From assembly GCA_018374355.1 (NCBI GenBank), contig JAHAFI010000040.1:1-24552 (forward strand): 24,552 nucleotides of DNA, written 5' to 3'. Both the position numbers and the translations under genes were made by a program. Position 1 is the first letter of the stretch, and each line of letters opens with the position of its first letter. Below are positions 15,405 through 23,545 of this stretch, piece by piece. The stretch is from Clostridiales bacterium (GTDB lineage: Bacteria > Bacillota > Clostridia > Lachnospirales > Lachnospiraceae). The notes under the pieces were generated by a model. That model saw only the letters and a program-made list of their open reading frames with translations. It did not search any database and was not told where the DNA came from.

Positions 15405-15433
15405 ATTGTAGCAGAATTACTTTTTTCTGTCAA
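15405..15433 (-). promoter_or_regulatory. Strong sigma-A promoter of the SleB-like gene
   Basis: The minus strand reads TTGACA (15433-15428), 17 bp, then TACAAT (15410-15405), 11 of 12 consensus positions. The leader to the ATG is about 63 nt. Confidence 0.85.
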
Positions 15434-15554
15434 CACATTCTTATCTCCTTATTTTTCCATTCTGCGACACCCTACCCCTTCTCAGCCCACAGATGCAAAT
15501 TCTCCGATTGCCTATGCTCGTCAGAAAAAGTACTTAAAATTGTTATAAAAATGT

Positions 15555-15602
15555 AAAAAATCAGCGCCACATCCGGATTTTTTCCGATGCGGCGCTGATT
15601 TT
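15555..15602 (-). terminator. Strong intrinsic terminator of the deacetylase-like gene
   Basis: The arms AAAATCAGCGCC and GGCGCTGATTTT pair, with an inner CATCCGG/CCGATG stem. On the minus strand they are followed by TTTTTTACATTTTT. It lies about 50 nt past the stop. Confidence 0.85.
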
Positions 15603-15655
15603 CGCTGCCTTTATTCACTTTTTCAAATATATCCCGGCGTATTTGCTGCAAAGTT

Positions 15656-17143
15656 TTACAGTGCCGGAACATCTGTCCTTTTCGGATCCAGAACCTGACT
15701 CGCGTCAAACAGATCGCTGGTTCTGTTTTTCTCACCATGGACATCGTTCCACAGACGGTAACCGTCCAGATTTCGTCTTCCCTGTCTCACATAATTGTCA
15801 CGAATCTGAAGGAAATACTGAGTGGAGTCCACATTTCCGTAGAAATTGTAGCCCTGACTCTTGAGATAATTGAATTTTTCATTATCTGTGCTGTAATCAT
15901 GCCAGTCAGACAGATCCTGACCGTGGGCAAAAATAATGGTATCCGTAGCGCCTACGATCGGCTCCACATACTCTTTCCATTTTCCGGTATCAGTCTGGAT
16001 TCTCTCCATGTCCACATCACCAATGCGGATATGACCCCATGTGTGGCTGGCAAATTCCCATCCGTCTGCTTTGATAGCGTCCGCAACCTTTTTTGCCTCC
16101 GCAACTTCATTGTCCCAGTTGAAATCCGGGTTGGCATCCAGCCATGCCCGCTGGTCATCTGTAAGATTTTCCCTTGTTTTATACGCGATATCCGTCCGGT
16201 ATCCCAATACTCCGTTGTAACCGGTCAGGGCGATCATACCTTTTGCTCCTTTATAGGATGCATCCGGATGCTCCGCAATAAACTGATCCAGAATCGGAAT
16301 GTAGTCATATGCACCTGTTACTGTGGTTCCATCCGCCTGAATATATTCACAGGTAGGTTTTCCGCTCTCATCCAATACCATTTTGGAAGCAATTCCTCTT
16401 CCATCATAGCTGTGATAATAGCTGAGATCGTCCATGGACATTACAAATGCTTTTTTGCCCTGCGGAAGCTTCAGCTCCGTATTCGGTGTGAAATGAACTG
16501 TTCCATCTTCATCTGTGGTTTGTATTACCAGATCTCTCATACGTACCAGCACATAACCGTTGTCGTACATGGCCTGCGTAATATTTTTAAACTCATCGAC
16601 TGTAGTCATCCACTGTTTAAAACCTGCGCTGAGAGAATCATCTCCTGCAAATCCCCGGTCGGGATCGGCAATCAGGGAATGATAGAAAATATGTGTCACT
16701 TCATTCATATTGACCGGAACGCAACTATCCTTTGTAGTCTGATATTCCGCAATCTTCGCCGTAACCTCCGGATCTTCCCCTGCACCCGGAATACTGTTCA
16801 GTTTCTCGATAGCCCCGTCATAATCGTAGGTTGCCGCCAGATAAGCCGCTTCCTCCATCAGAGATGCCTTATCGCCCTCCATGGGCTGGGTAGCCGTATC
16901 CTCTGTATTTTCCGGCTCTGCCGGCTCCTCCGGCTGCGCCTCAGGCGTTGCCGTTACGTTCTCCGGTGTCTGCTGCTGTTTTGCCTGATCCTTCTCCTGT
17001 CCGCCTTTCAAAGAACGAACCAGAAAGAAAATACACACACCCAGCACGATCAAAAGCACCACCAGAATAACGGATTTTACTATCAACGCTTTTTTCCGTT
17101 TTTTCTGTCTTAATTCTTTTTTACTCAACGATTCATTACCCAT
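15656..17143 (-). CDS. Membrane-anchored polysaccharide deacetylase-family protein
   Basis: This is a probable surface carbohydrate esterase-4-like enzyme. The 495 residues have a very basic N-terminus, a membrane anchor at about 20-42, a Pro/Glu/Thr-rich extracellular linker (about 50-92), a helical region (about 93-140) and then the NodB-like domain (about 150-450). Metal and catalytic residues are recognisable: Asp238-Asp239 in MSMDDLSYY (equivalent to the usual TFDDG motif) and His367/His371 in SHTWGH. Between them lies an unusually long insert of about 125 residues. The atypical first motif and insert mark a divergent subfamily, so the substrate (peptidoglycan or another glycan) is uncertain. 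GGGG precedes the ATG. It follows the trmH-like gene by 51 bp, possibly co-transcribed. Confidence 0.85.
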   Translation of the reverse strand: MGNESLSKKELRQKKRKKALIVKSVILVVLLIVLGVCIFFLVRSLKGGQEKDQAKQQQTPENVTATPEAQPEEPAEPENTEDTATQPMEGDKASLMEEAAYLAATYDYDGAIEKLNSIPGAGEDPEVTAKIAEYQTTKDSCVPVNMNEVTHIFYHSLIADPDRGFAGDDSLSAGFKQWMTTVDEFKNITQAMYDNGYVLVRMRDLVIQTTDEDGTVHFTPNTELKLPQGKKAFVMSMDDLSYYHSYDGRGIASKMVLDESGKPTCEYIQADGTTVTGAYDYIPILDQFIAEHPDASYKGAKGMIALTGYNGVLGYRTDIAYKTRENLTDDQRAWLDANPDFNWDNEVAEAKKVADAIKADGWEFASHTWGHIRIGDVDMERIQTDTGKWKEYVEPIVGATDTIIFAHGQDLSDWHDYSTDNEKFNYLKSQGYNFYGNVDSTQYFLQIRDNYVRQGRRNLDGYRLWNDVHGEKNRTSDLFDASQVLDPKRTDVPAL

Positions 17144-17194
17144 TATTTATACCCCTTTCCCGTTTCCAAACGTATTCATTTCCAAACTGTGTTT

Positions 17195-17986
17195 TCATTG
17201 TACCAAACTGCCTCTCCTCTGTCTAGATGCTTCATACATCAGAATGGCGGATGCCACCCCTGCATTGAGGGATTCCAGCTTTCCTTCCATGGGAATACGA
17301 ATCCGGCAGTCTGCCTTTTGGGACAGCTCTTCGCTCAGGCCGTTCCCTTCATTTCCAATGAAAAATGCAGTTCCTCCACGGTAATCCTCCTGATCGTAAA
17401 AATGTTTTCCCATCAGGTGGGCCGCATAGGTGACAATCCCTTTCTCCCGAAACCAAGCAAGCACTCCGTCCAGTTCCTCCACACAGACGAACGGAACCCG
17501 GTAAATAGAGCCCATGGTAGAACGGATGGTCTTTGGATTATAAATATCCACACAATTTTTCGTCATGATGATCCCCGTCACCCCTGCTCCTTCCCCGGTC
17601 CGGAAAATAGTCCCCACATTTCCCGGGTCCTGCAAATCCTCCAGCACAAGAAAAAGAGGCTGTTTATCATCCTTTCCTATCTCTTCCACCGAAAAATGCT
17701 TTTGGCGCACAACTGCAAGAATCCCCTGAGGGGTCAGGGTGTCACACATCTGGCAAAAAACGCTGTCCTTTACCACTTCCCAGTCAATCCCTTCCAGAAG
17801 ACTTTCATGATCCTTTTCCTCAAGAAAGCTCTGGGAAACGTAGGTTTTCACCAGACGATCCTTCGGGGCCTCGCAAAACATTTTTATGCCCTCCACCAGA
17901 AAGACATCCTGTTTTTTCCGCTCCCTTGCTTTTCGGTTCAGCAGCATGATCTGCTTCACCTGCGAATTATTTTCACTTGTAATCAT
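17195..17986 (-). CDS. TrmH/SpoU-family RNA 2'-O-methyltransferase
   Basis: This SPOUT-class enzyme methylates the 2'-hydroxyl of a ribose in rRNA or tRNA using S-adenosylmethionine. The 263 residues begin with a substrate-binding domain (VKQIMLLNRKARERKKQDVFLVEGIKM) typical of 23S rRNA-type members such as RlmB/TsnR. The knotted catalytic domain follows, with motif 1 DPGNVGTIFRT, motif 2 FIGNEGNGLSEEL and motif 3 IPMEGKLESLNAGVASAI. The target nucleotide cannot be assigned. AAAGGA lies about 14 nt before the ATG, an unusually long spacing. A 46-bp miniature element sits just upstream, and no clear promoter is visible, so transcription may read through from pfkA past a weak terminator. Confidence 0.92.
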   Translation of the reverse strand: MITSENNSQVKQIMLLNRKARERKKQDVFLVEGIKMFCEAPKDRLVKTYVSQSFLEEKDHESLLEGIDWEVVKDSVFCQMCDTLTPQGILAVVRQKHFSVEEIGKDDKQPLFLVLEDLQDPGNVGTIFRTGEGAGVTGIIMTKNCVDIYNPKTIRSTMGSIYRVPFVCVEELDGVLAWFREKGIVTYAAHLMGKHFYDQEDYRGGTAFFIGNEGNGLSEELSQKADCRIRIPMEGKLESLNAGVASAILMYEASRQRRGSLVQ

Positions 17987-18020
17987 AGTATATCCATATT
18001 TCCTTTTCTTAAAATTGGAA

Positions 18021-18066
18021 GTAACTATTCAGAACCTTGCGGGACAGTGGCTTTCTGAACAGTTAC
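18021..18066. mobile_element. Miniature inverted-repeat element, copy C (internally deleted)
   Basis: This 46-bp derivative has the ends GTAACTATTCAG and CTGAACAGTTAC and is flanked by a perfect 8-bp duplication, AATTGGAA (18013-18020 and 18067-18074). It keeps the GCGGGACAGT segment of the right end but lacks about 98 bp of the internal hairpins. The ends form a 14-bp stem; on the minus strand its one non-Watson-Crick pair is a G-U. It lies in the trmH leader, about 34 bp before the start codon. Confidence 0.88.
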
Positions 18067-18087
18067 AATTGGAAAATTCCCAACAGC

Positions 18088-18128
18088 GAGACAGCGGCAT
18101 ACCGTTTCCTCCGGCACACCGCTGTCTC
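18088..18128 (-). terminator. Probable terminator of pfkA
   Basis: A 10-bp perfect stem, GAGACAGCGG/CCGCTGTCTC, has an inner GCCG/CGGT pairing and lies about 20 nt past the pfkA stop. The downstream sequence, GCTGTTGGGAATTTTCC, has no proper T-run, so termination may be partial. Confidence 0.55.
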
Positions 18129-18147
18129 ACTATACCAATCCTATCTT

Positions 18148-19134
18148 TTATTTCTTATAGTTTGCGGAAAGAGAATTTGCAACCTCGTACTGGTATGGCG
18201 GAATCTCTTTATGCATAGCCAGCGCTTCGTTGATGTCAAAGTCTACATATTCGCCGTTTTTATATCCAACAACACGTTTTGTTTTTCCTGACAGGAGCAG
18301 GTCTACTGCGTAAGCACCCATGATGGACGCGTATACTCTGTCCTTACAGGTAGGGCTTCCTCCGCGCTGCATGTGTCCCAGAATCGTAGCGCGGGTCTCA
18401 ATACCGGTAGCTGCCTCGATACGTTTTGCCATGCTGCCGGAATGGCCGATACCCTCTGCATTAATAATGATATGGTGCTTTTTGCCGCGTTTTCTGTTCT
18501 CAATGATATTGTTGATGATCTTCTGCTCGTCATAATTATATTTTTCCGGAAGAAGAATGTCTTCCGCACCGTTGGCAATACCGCACCACAGGGCAATATA
18601 TCCCGCATGACGTCCCATAACCTCGATGATACTGCAGCGCTCATGGGAGGTGGATGTATCACGAACTTTGTCGATAGCCTCCATCGCTGTGTTTACCGCT
18701 GTATCGAAACCAATGGTATATTCGGTGCAGGCAATATCAAGGTCGATGGTTCCCGGAATACCTACGGTATTGATTCCCTGATTTGCCAGCTTCTGTGCAC
18801 CCATAAAGGAACCGTCACCGCCAATTACAACCAGACCGTCAATTCCGTGCTTTCTGCAGACATCAGCAGCCTTTTTCTGACCTTCCTCTGTCCTCATCTC
18901 TGCACAGCGTGCCGTACCCAAAATAGTACCGCCGCGGGAAATTGTATCAGATACGTCTCTCGCTGTCATATCGATGATTTCTTCATTCAGAAGTCCGTCA
19001 TACCCTTTCAGAATACCTTTCATCTGTACGCCCTTGATCAATCCACGGCGGACTACAGAACGAATGGCTGCATTCATACCGGGGGCATCTCCTCCACTTG
19101 TCAATACACCGATGGTCTTGATTTCCTTAGCCAT
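18148..19134 (-). CDS. pfkA: ATP-dependent 6-phosphofructokinase
   Basis: This enzyme phosphorylates fructose 6-phosphate to fructose 1,6-bisphosphate, the committed step of glycolysis. I start at the ATG at 19134, which has GGAGG eight bases upstream, giving 328 residues; an extension to 19149 lacks a site. The nucleotide loop LTSGGDAPGMNAAIR is at about 11-25. GGDGS (105-109) and the Gly in PGTID (127-131) mark ATP rather than pyrophosphate use. The catalytic segment reads TIDLD, where the well-studied enzymes have TIDND; both aspartates are kept. It follows dnaE by 73 bp, a conserved Firmicute gene order. A TATAAT at 19164-19169 in that gap may give it its own promoter, but there is no good -35. 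Confidence 0.96.
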   Translation of the reverse strand: MAKEIKTIGVLTSGGDAPGMNAAIRSVVRRGLIKGVQMKGILKGYDGLLNEEIIDMTARDVSDTISRGGTILGTARCAEMRTEEGQKKAADVCRKHGIDGLVVIGGDGSFMGAQKLANQGINTVGIPGTIDLDIACTEYTIGFDTAVNTAMEAIDKVRDTSTSHERCSIIEVMGRHAGYIALWCGIANGAEDILLPEKYNYDEQKIINNIIENRKRGKKHHIIINAEGIGHSGSMAKRIEAATGIETRATILGHMQRGGSPTCKDRVYASIMGAYAVDLLLSGKTKRVVGYKNGEYVDFDINEALAMHKEIPPYQYEVANSLSANYKK

Positions 19135-19207
19135 AACCTTTTCCTCCACTATACTTTTCTATGATTATACTGATTTAATTTTTTTCCATATACTACCGAT
19201 TCTTATT

Positions 19208-22200
19208 TTAATGCATATTGCGCTGTTTTTCAATACTCTTTTCCACAACTTTCACATTTTCGGCACCATATTCTCCAATCAGCGCCTGCAAAAGTTCGTC
19301 GCCAACCAACACATTTCGCGCTGCCGGAAGACGTTTCATCTGCTTTTCCGCTTTCAGATATACTACCACCTGATCATTTCCATCAGACTGGCGAAGCAGA
19401 TCATACAGACGGTGCACCCGCATCTCATAGGCTTCCTTGCCGGAAAACTGAATCCATAGTTCTTTTGGAATACTGTCAAAGGAAGAAATTTTTTCACAGA
19501 TCAGTTTGCTGGCTTTATCATCCTCCGCAGAAACCCTTCCCTGAACGAATACCTTCCCATCCACTTCCATCAGATGAGAATTTTTTTCGTAGTCTTTGGG
19601 GAATACTACGATCTCCACCGTCCCGACCAGATCCTCCAAAGTCAGAAATGCCATGATTTTATTATTTCTCGTATACTTAATCGTCTTTCCGGTAATCATA
19701 CCTCCCACGATCTGTTTGGAGCCATCCAAAACCACCGGCTGTCCCGTTTCCTCATCGGGATAAAAATCAGAGGTAACCGCCGAAATGTTCCGTCTCCAGC
19801 TCTGTTCATATTCTTCCAAAGGATGCCCGCTAATATACACGCCCAGCACTTCTTTTTCAAATGCAAGCTTCGTCTCCTTCGCATATTCTCCCACATCCGG
19901 AAGCTTCACCTCAAAGCTTTTCCGCTCTTCCTCACCCATGATCTCAAAAAGGCTCATCTGCCCGGTCATGGAGGATTTTTTCTCCTGATTCACCGAATCC
20001 AGAATCTGGATGTAGATCATCATGAACTGTTTTCTGGTTCCTCCCAGTCCGTCGAAAGCTCCCGCTTTTATGAAATTTTCAATGGTCCGTTTATTCACTT
20101 CCTTTCCCGTGAGCCGCTGGCAGAAATCCTTCAGGGAGATAAATTTCCCTCCCTGTTCCCGTTCGGAGACAATGGCTTCCATCACCGGCTTTCCGATTCC
20201 CTTTACGGCCGCCAGACCATAACGGATTCCCCCGTCCTCTACCGAGAAATTGCCCTCACTCCGGTTGATATCCGGCGGAAGGATCTGAATCTTCATCTGA
20301 CGGCAGTGAAGGATATACTCGGAAACCTTCGATGGGTTGTCTATACAGGAGGTCATAAGCGCCGCCATAAATTCCACAGGGTAGTAATATTTGAGCCATG
20401 CCGTCTGGTAGGATACCACTGCATAGGCTGCGGCATGGGATTTGTTAAATGCGTATTTGGCAAAATCCGTCATATCATCATAGATTTTATTTGCCACCGC
20501 CTCGTCGATTCCATTGGCAATACAGCCCGGAACGCCCTCCTCCGGATTGCCGTAAACGAAGTTTCTCCGTTCCTTCTCCATCACCGCCGCTTTCTTCTTG
20601 GACATGGCACGGCGCACCAGATCGCTTCGTCCCATCGTATATCCTGCCAGATCTCTTACAATCTGCATAACCTGCTCCTGATATACAATACATCCGTAGG
20701 TAGACTCCAAAATCGGTTCCAACTGCGGGCAGTCATAGGTGATATCCTCCGGATGATTTTTTCCCTTAATATACCGTGGAATAAAATCCATGGGGCCGGG
20801 ACGAAATAAAGCGATACCTGCAATGATATCCTCCAGACTCTGCGGATTCAGCTCTTTCATAAAGTTTTTCATCCCGGCGCTCTCTAACTGGAAGACACCC
20901 TCACATTTTCCGCTTCCAATCATTTTCAGCACCACTGTGTCATTATAGTTGATTTTTTCCATATCCAGCGGACAGCCGCTGTTTTTTTCTATAAGCTTCA
21001 CCGCATTCTGTATAACAGTCAGGGTACGAAGGCCCAGAAAGTCCATCTTGAGAAGTCCCAGTTCCTCCAGCGTAGTCATGGTAAACTGGGTAGTAATAGA
21101 TCCGTCAGAGGCCCGGGAAAGAGGCACGTATTCGTCCACCTCCTTCTGGCTGATCACCACTCCCGCCGCATGCATGGAGGTGTGGCGGGGCAGCCCTTCC
21201 AGACGTCTGGACATATCGATCAGATATTTAATCTGAGCATCTTCCTCATACTGTTTTTTCAGTTCCGGGTTCATATCCAGCGCTTTTTCAATGGTAATAT
21301 TCAGTTCATTGGGAATCATCTTTGCAATCTGGTCCACCTGAGCGTAGGGCATGTCAATCACCCGGCCCACATCCCGGATTACCCCCCGGGCCGCCATAGT
21401 ACCGAAGGTGACAATCTGCACCACCCGGTCTTTTCCGTATTTTCTCACCACATAGTCGATCACTTCCTGTCTCCGTTCGAAGCAGAAGTCAATATCAATA
21501 TCCGGCATGGATATACGCTCCGGATTCAGGAAACGCTCAAACAGAAGCTGATAGCGGATAGGATCCAACTGGGTGATTCCCAGTGTATAGGCAACCAGAC
21601 TTCCCGCCGCAGATCCACGGCCCGGTCCAACGATGATATCCTGATCCCTTGCGTACTTTATAAAATCCCAGACAATCAGAAAATAGTCCACATATCCCAT
21701 GTTTTGAATCGTATTCAGCTCGTACGTCAGCCGCTGGCGAAGTTCCTCCGTCACCGGATGGTACTGCCGCTCCAAACCCTCAAAGCAGAGTTTATTCAGA
21801 TATTCCCATGAGGTATAGCCTTCCGGGACATCGTATTTTGGCAGCTTCGTCACACCGAATTCTATCTCCACATGACACCTATCGGCGATTTTCTGCGTAT
21901 TTTCCAGCGCTTCCAGTGCATAGGGAAAAAGCTGTGCCATCTCCTCCGGGGATTTTACATAATACTGTCCCCCTTCATACCGCATACGGTCCTCGTCCTG
22001 CACCTTTTTTCCCGTCTGGATACACAGGAGAATATCATGAGGAACTGCGTCCTCCGCTCCGGTGTAATGGACATCGTTGGTACACACCAGATCGATGCCC
22101 GTTTCCCGGCTCATTCTCACAAGCTGCTGATTGACAAGCTGCTGCTCCGGAATACCGTGGTCCTGCAGTTCCAGAAAAAAGCTGTCCTCTCCGAATACTT

Positions 22201-22690
22201 CCCGGTATTTTAAAGCCGCCTTTTTTCCCTCTTCATAAAGTCCCTTTCCCAGATATCGGGCCACCTCTCCTGCCAGACAGGCGCTGAGCGCAATGATTCC
22301 CTCATGGTACTTTTCCAGCACCTCCATATCTACTCTGGGCTTATAGTAGTAGCCTTCCACAAATCCCGCAGATACGATTTTCATCAGATTGTTATAGCCC
22401 TGATTATTTTCCGCCAAGAGCACCAGATGGTAGTATCTGTCATCTCCGTGCTGCATCTCCTTATCAAAGCGGGAGCCCGGCGCCACATATACCTCACACC
22501 CGATAATCGGATTGATCCCCGCAGCCTTCGCCGCACGGTAAAAATCGATCACTCCGAACATCACGCCGTGGTCGGTGATCGCTGCGCTGTTCATCCCCAG
22601 CTCTTTTACCTTCGCCACATACTCATTGATCTTATTGGAACCATCCAGAAGGCTGTATTCCGTATGCACATGTAAATGAGTAAAATTCAT
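19208..22690 (-). CDS. dnaE: DNA polymerase III alpha subunit (DnaE)
   Basis: This is the catalytic C-family replicative polymerase subunit. The 1160 residues start with a PHP domain (HLHVHTEYSLLDG at 5-17, FGVIDFYRAAKAAGINPIIGCEVYV) whose metal-binding residues look intact, suggesting Mn-dependent nuclease potential. The palm carries the catalytic aspartates in PDIDIDF (about 395-400) and a third in KMDFLGLRTL (about 545). A fingers region is followed by helix-hairpin-helix DNA-binding segments, and an OB-fold lies near 985-1040 (IVGGMITGKTIKYTRNNKIMAFLTLEDL). The length fits DnaE and not PolC. The ATG at 22690 has AGAGGG upstream. A strong terminator lies only about 30 nt before it, so its promoter is not obvious. 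Confidence 0.97.
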   Translation of the reverse strand: MNFTHLHVHTEYSLLDGSNKINEYVAKVKELGMNSAAITDHGVMFGVIDFYRAAKAAGINPIIGCEVYVAPGSRFDKEMQHGDDRYYHLVLLAENNQGYNNLMKIVSAGFVEGYYYKPRVDMEVLEKYHEGIIALSACLAGEVARYLGKGLYEEGKKAALKYREVFGEDSFFLELQDHGIPEQQLVNQQLVRMSRETGIDLVCTNDVHYTGAEDAVPHDILLCIQTGKKVQDEDRMRYEGGQYYVKSPEEMAQLFPYALEALENTQKIADRCHVEIEFGVTKLPKYDVPEGYTSWEYLNKLCFEGLERQYHPVTEELRQRLTYELNTIQNMGYVDYFLIVWDFIKYARDQDIIVGPGRGSAAGSLVAYTLGITQLDPIRYQLLFERFLNPERISMPDIDIDFCFERRQEVIDYVVRKYGKDRVVQIVTFGTMAARGVIRDVGRVIDMPYAQVDQIAKMIPNELNITIEKALDMNPELKKQYEEDAQIKYLIDMSRRLEGLPRHTSMHAAGVVISQKEVDEYVPLSRASDGSITTQFTMTTLEELGLLKMDFLGLRTLTVIQNAVKLIEKNSGCPLDMEKINYNDTVVLKMIGSGKCEGVFQLESAGMKNFMKELNPQSLEDIIAGIALFRPGPMDFIPRYIKGKNHPEDITYDCPQLEPILESTYGCIVYQEQVMQIVRDLAGYTMGRSDLVRRAMSKKKAAVMEKERRNFVYGNPEEGVPGCIANGIDEAVANKIYDDMTDFAKYAFNKSHAAAYAVVSYQTAWLKYYYPVEFMAALMTSCIDNPSKVSEYILHCRQMKIQILPPDINRSEGNFSVEDGGIRYGLAAVKGIGKPVMEAIVSEREQGGKFISLKDFCQRLTGKEVNKRTIENFIKAGAFDGLGGTRKQFMMIYIQILDSVNQEKKSSMTGQMSLFEIMGEEERKSFEVKLPDVGEYAKETKLAFEKEVLGVYISGHPLEEYEQSWRRNISAVTSDFYPDEETGQPVVLDGSKQIVGGMITGKTIKYTRNNKIMAFLTLEDLVGTVEIVVFPKDYEKNSHLMEVDGKVFVQGRVSAEDDKASKLICEKISSFDSIPKELWIQFSGKEAYEMRVHRLYDLLRQSDGNDQVVVYLKAEKQMKRLPAARNVLVGDELLQALIGEYGAENVKVVEKSIEKQRNMH

Positions 22691-22720
22691 TTTATCTGCC
22701 CTCTTTCTTTCTATTTGGAG

Positions 22721-22748
22721 AAAAAAAGCATTTGCCGGAGCAAATGCT
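22721..22748 (-). terminator. Intrinsic terminator of the small methyltransferase gene
   Basis: A perfect 9-bp stem AGCATTTGC/GCAAATGCT with a 4-nt loop is followed on the minus strand by TTTTTTTCTCC. The stem overlaps the last two bases read of the upstream stop codon. It lies between that gene and dnaE. Confidence 0.88.
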
Positions 22749-23343
22749 ATCTTTCAACTTCTACTTTTTTTGCCAGAACATTCAGCCACTGCCTGTCTCC
22801 CGCTTCGGATCTGACATCCTGTGTCGTCCAGATTTCAAGCAGCTCCAGTTCCGGAATCTTTCCTATTAATCCGGTCAGATCTTTTTTTGTATAATCACGG
22901 AAATAACGCCCGTTGTAAATACCGTCTCTGCTTCCTTTATGTACGGAGAAGTACAGGATTCCATCGTATTTTAAAGCCTGAACTATCTTTCCGAGGATTA
23001 CAACCATCTCTTTTGCAGTAAGATGCACCAGCGACGCACAGGCCCAGATTCCGTCAAAAACATCATCAAATTCCATCTCTTCATAGGTCATCTGAAGCAC
23101 TTCATGGTCTGTATTCACTTCCGCAAGTTTGCACATCTCTTCGGAGCCGTCCATAGGGGTTACATAAAAACCCAGTTCCTCCAGTGCGATGGTGTCCCGT
23201 CCGGAACCACAGCCCATATCCAGCACCTCTGCATTTTCCGGCAGAAGCTCTGCAAAAGGCTCCATAATTTCTCCCATATCCGCATGCACTGTCTCTTCAA
23301 AATACGGCACCGCATAGCGGTTATAATAGTCTATCGAATCCAA
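22747..23343 (-). CDS. Class I SAM-dependent methyltransferase
   Basis: This is a small-molecule-type methyltransferase of 198 residues with a Rossmann fold. Motif I is AEVLDMGCGSGRD (about 38-50). The acidic end of strand 2 is in VTPMDGSEEMCKLA, and motif post-II/III is in DVFDGIWACASLVHL. The acceptor is unknown. I place the start at TTG 23343, preceded by GGAGG seven bases upstream. The open frame continues to 23421, but those residues (MHAFVTMKDRVLNSY...) are encoded by the miniature element at 23377-23520 and match no methyltransferase N-terminus. The promoter at 23546-23574 gives a leader of about 196 nt, which contains the whole element. Confidence 0.88.
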   Translation of the reverse strand: MDSIDYYNRYAVPYFEETVHADMGEIMEPFAELLPENAEVLDMGCGSGRDTIALEELGFYVTPMDGSEEMCKLAEVNTDHEVLQMTYEEMEFDDVFDGIWACASLVHLTAKEMVVILGKIVQALKYDGILYFSVHKGSRDGIYNGRYFRDYTKKDLTGLIGKIPELELLEIWTTQDVRSEAGDRQWLNVLAKKVEVER

Positions 23344-23367
23344 CGAAAATCCTCCTTCTGTTATTTC

Positions 23368-23409
23368 AAAAAAAACGTAACTATTCAGGACCCTGTCCTT
23401 CATAGTCAC
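23368..23409 (-). terminator. Terminator-like hairpin formed by element copy B in the methyltransferase leader
   Basis: On the minus strand GTGACTAT pairs with ATAGTTAC (one G-U) and AGGAC with GTCCT, separated by a symmetric internal loop. One base later comes a run of eight Ts (23375-23368). It lies between the promoter and the ribosome site. The same 3' arm can pair instead with the element's other end (23509-23520), so it could switch. Function is inferred. Confidence 0.6.
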
Positions 23410-23520
23410 GAATGCATGCACACAAACTGCATTTCATGCAGTTTGGTGCCCGTATGGCTCGGGATTGACTTGCATTTGCAAGTCAACACCTCGCGGGACA
23501 GTGACCTTCTGAACAGTTAC
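23377..23520. mobile_element. Miniature inverted-repeat element, copy B (IS66-like ends)
   Basis: This 144-bp element aligns without gaps to copy A, about 81 percent identical by hand count. Its ends are GTAACTATTCAG and CTGAACAGTTAC, and it has a perfect 8-bp duplication AAAAAAAC at 23369-23376 and 23521-23528. Internal hairpins lie at 23377-23409, 23424-23444 (AAACTGCAT/ATGCAGTTT) and 23467-23484 (GACTTGCA/TGCAAGTC). Differences from copy A within the first two stems keep base pairing. It occupies the 5' leader of the small methyltransferase gene. Confidence 0.92.
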
Positions 23521-23545
23521 AAAAAAACAACCAAATAATAATGTC

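Larger units (their letters stand above)
15336..15655. other. Spacer between deacetylase-like and SleB-like genes
   Basis: This 320-bp gap contains the deacetylase-like gene's terminator (15555-15602), a strong minus-strand promoter (15405-15433) and WalR-like boxes (15372-15398) for the SleB-like gene. The stretch 15434-15554 shows nothing further. Confidence 0.7.

Noticed and set aside
15737..17113. Plus-strand open frame of 458 codons
   Set aside because: It lies wholly antisense to the deacetylase-like gene, with His/Cys/Ile-rich composition and no recognisable domain.
19574..20809. Plus-strand open frame of 411 codons
   Set aside because: It is antisense to dnaE; the dnaE motifs leave no doubt about the coding strand.
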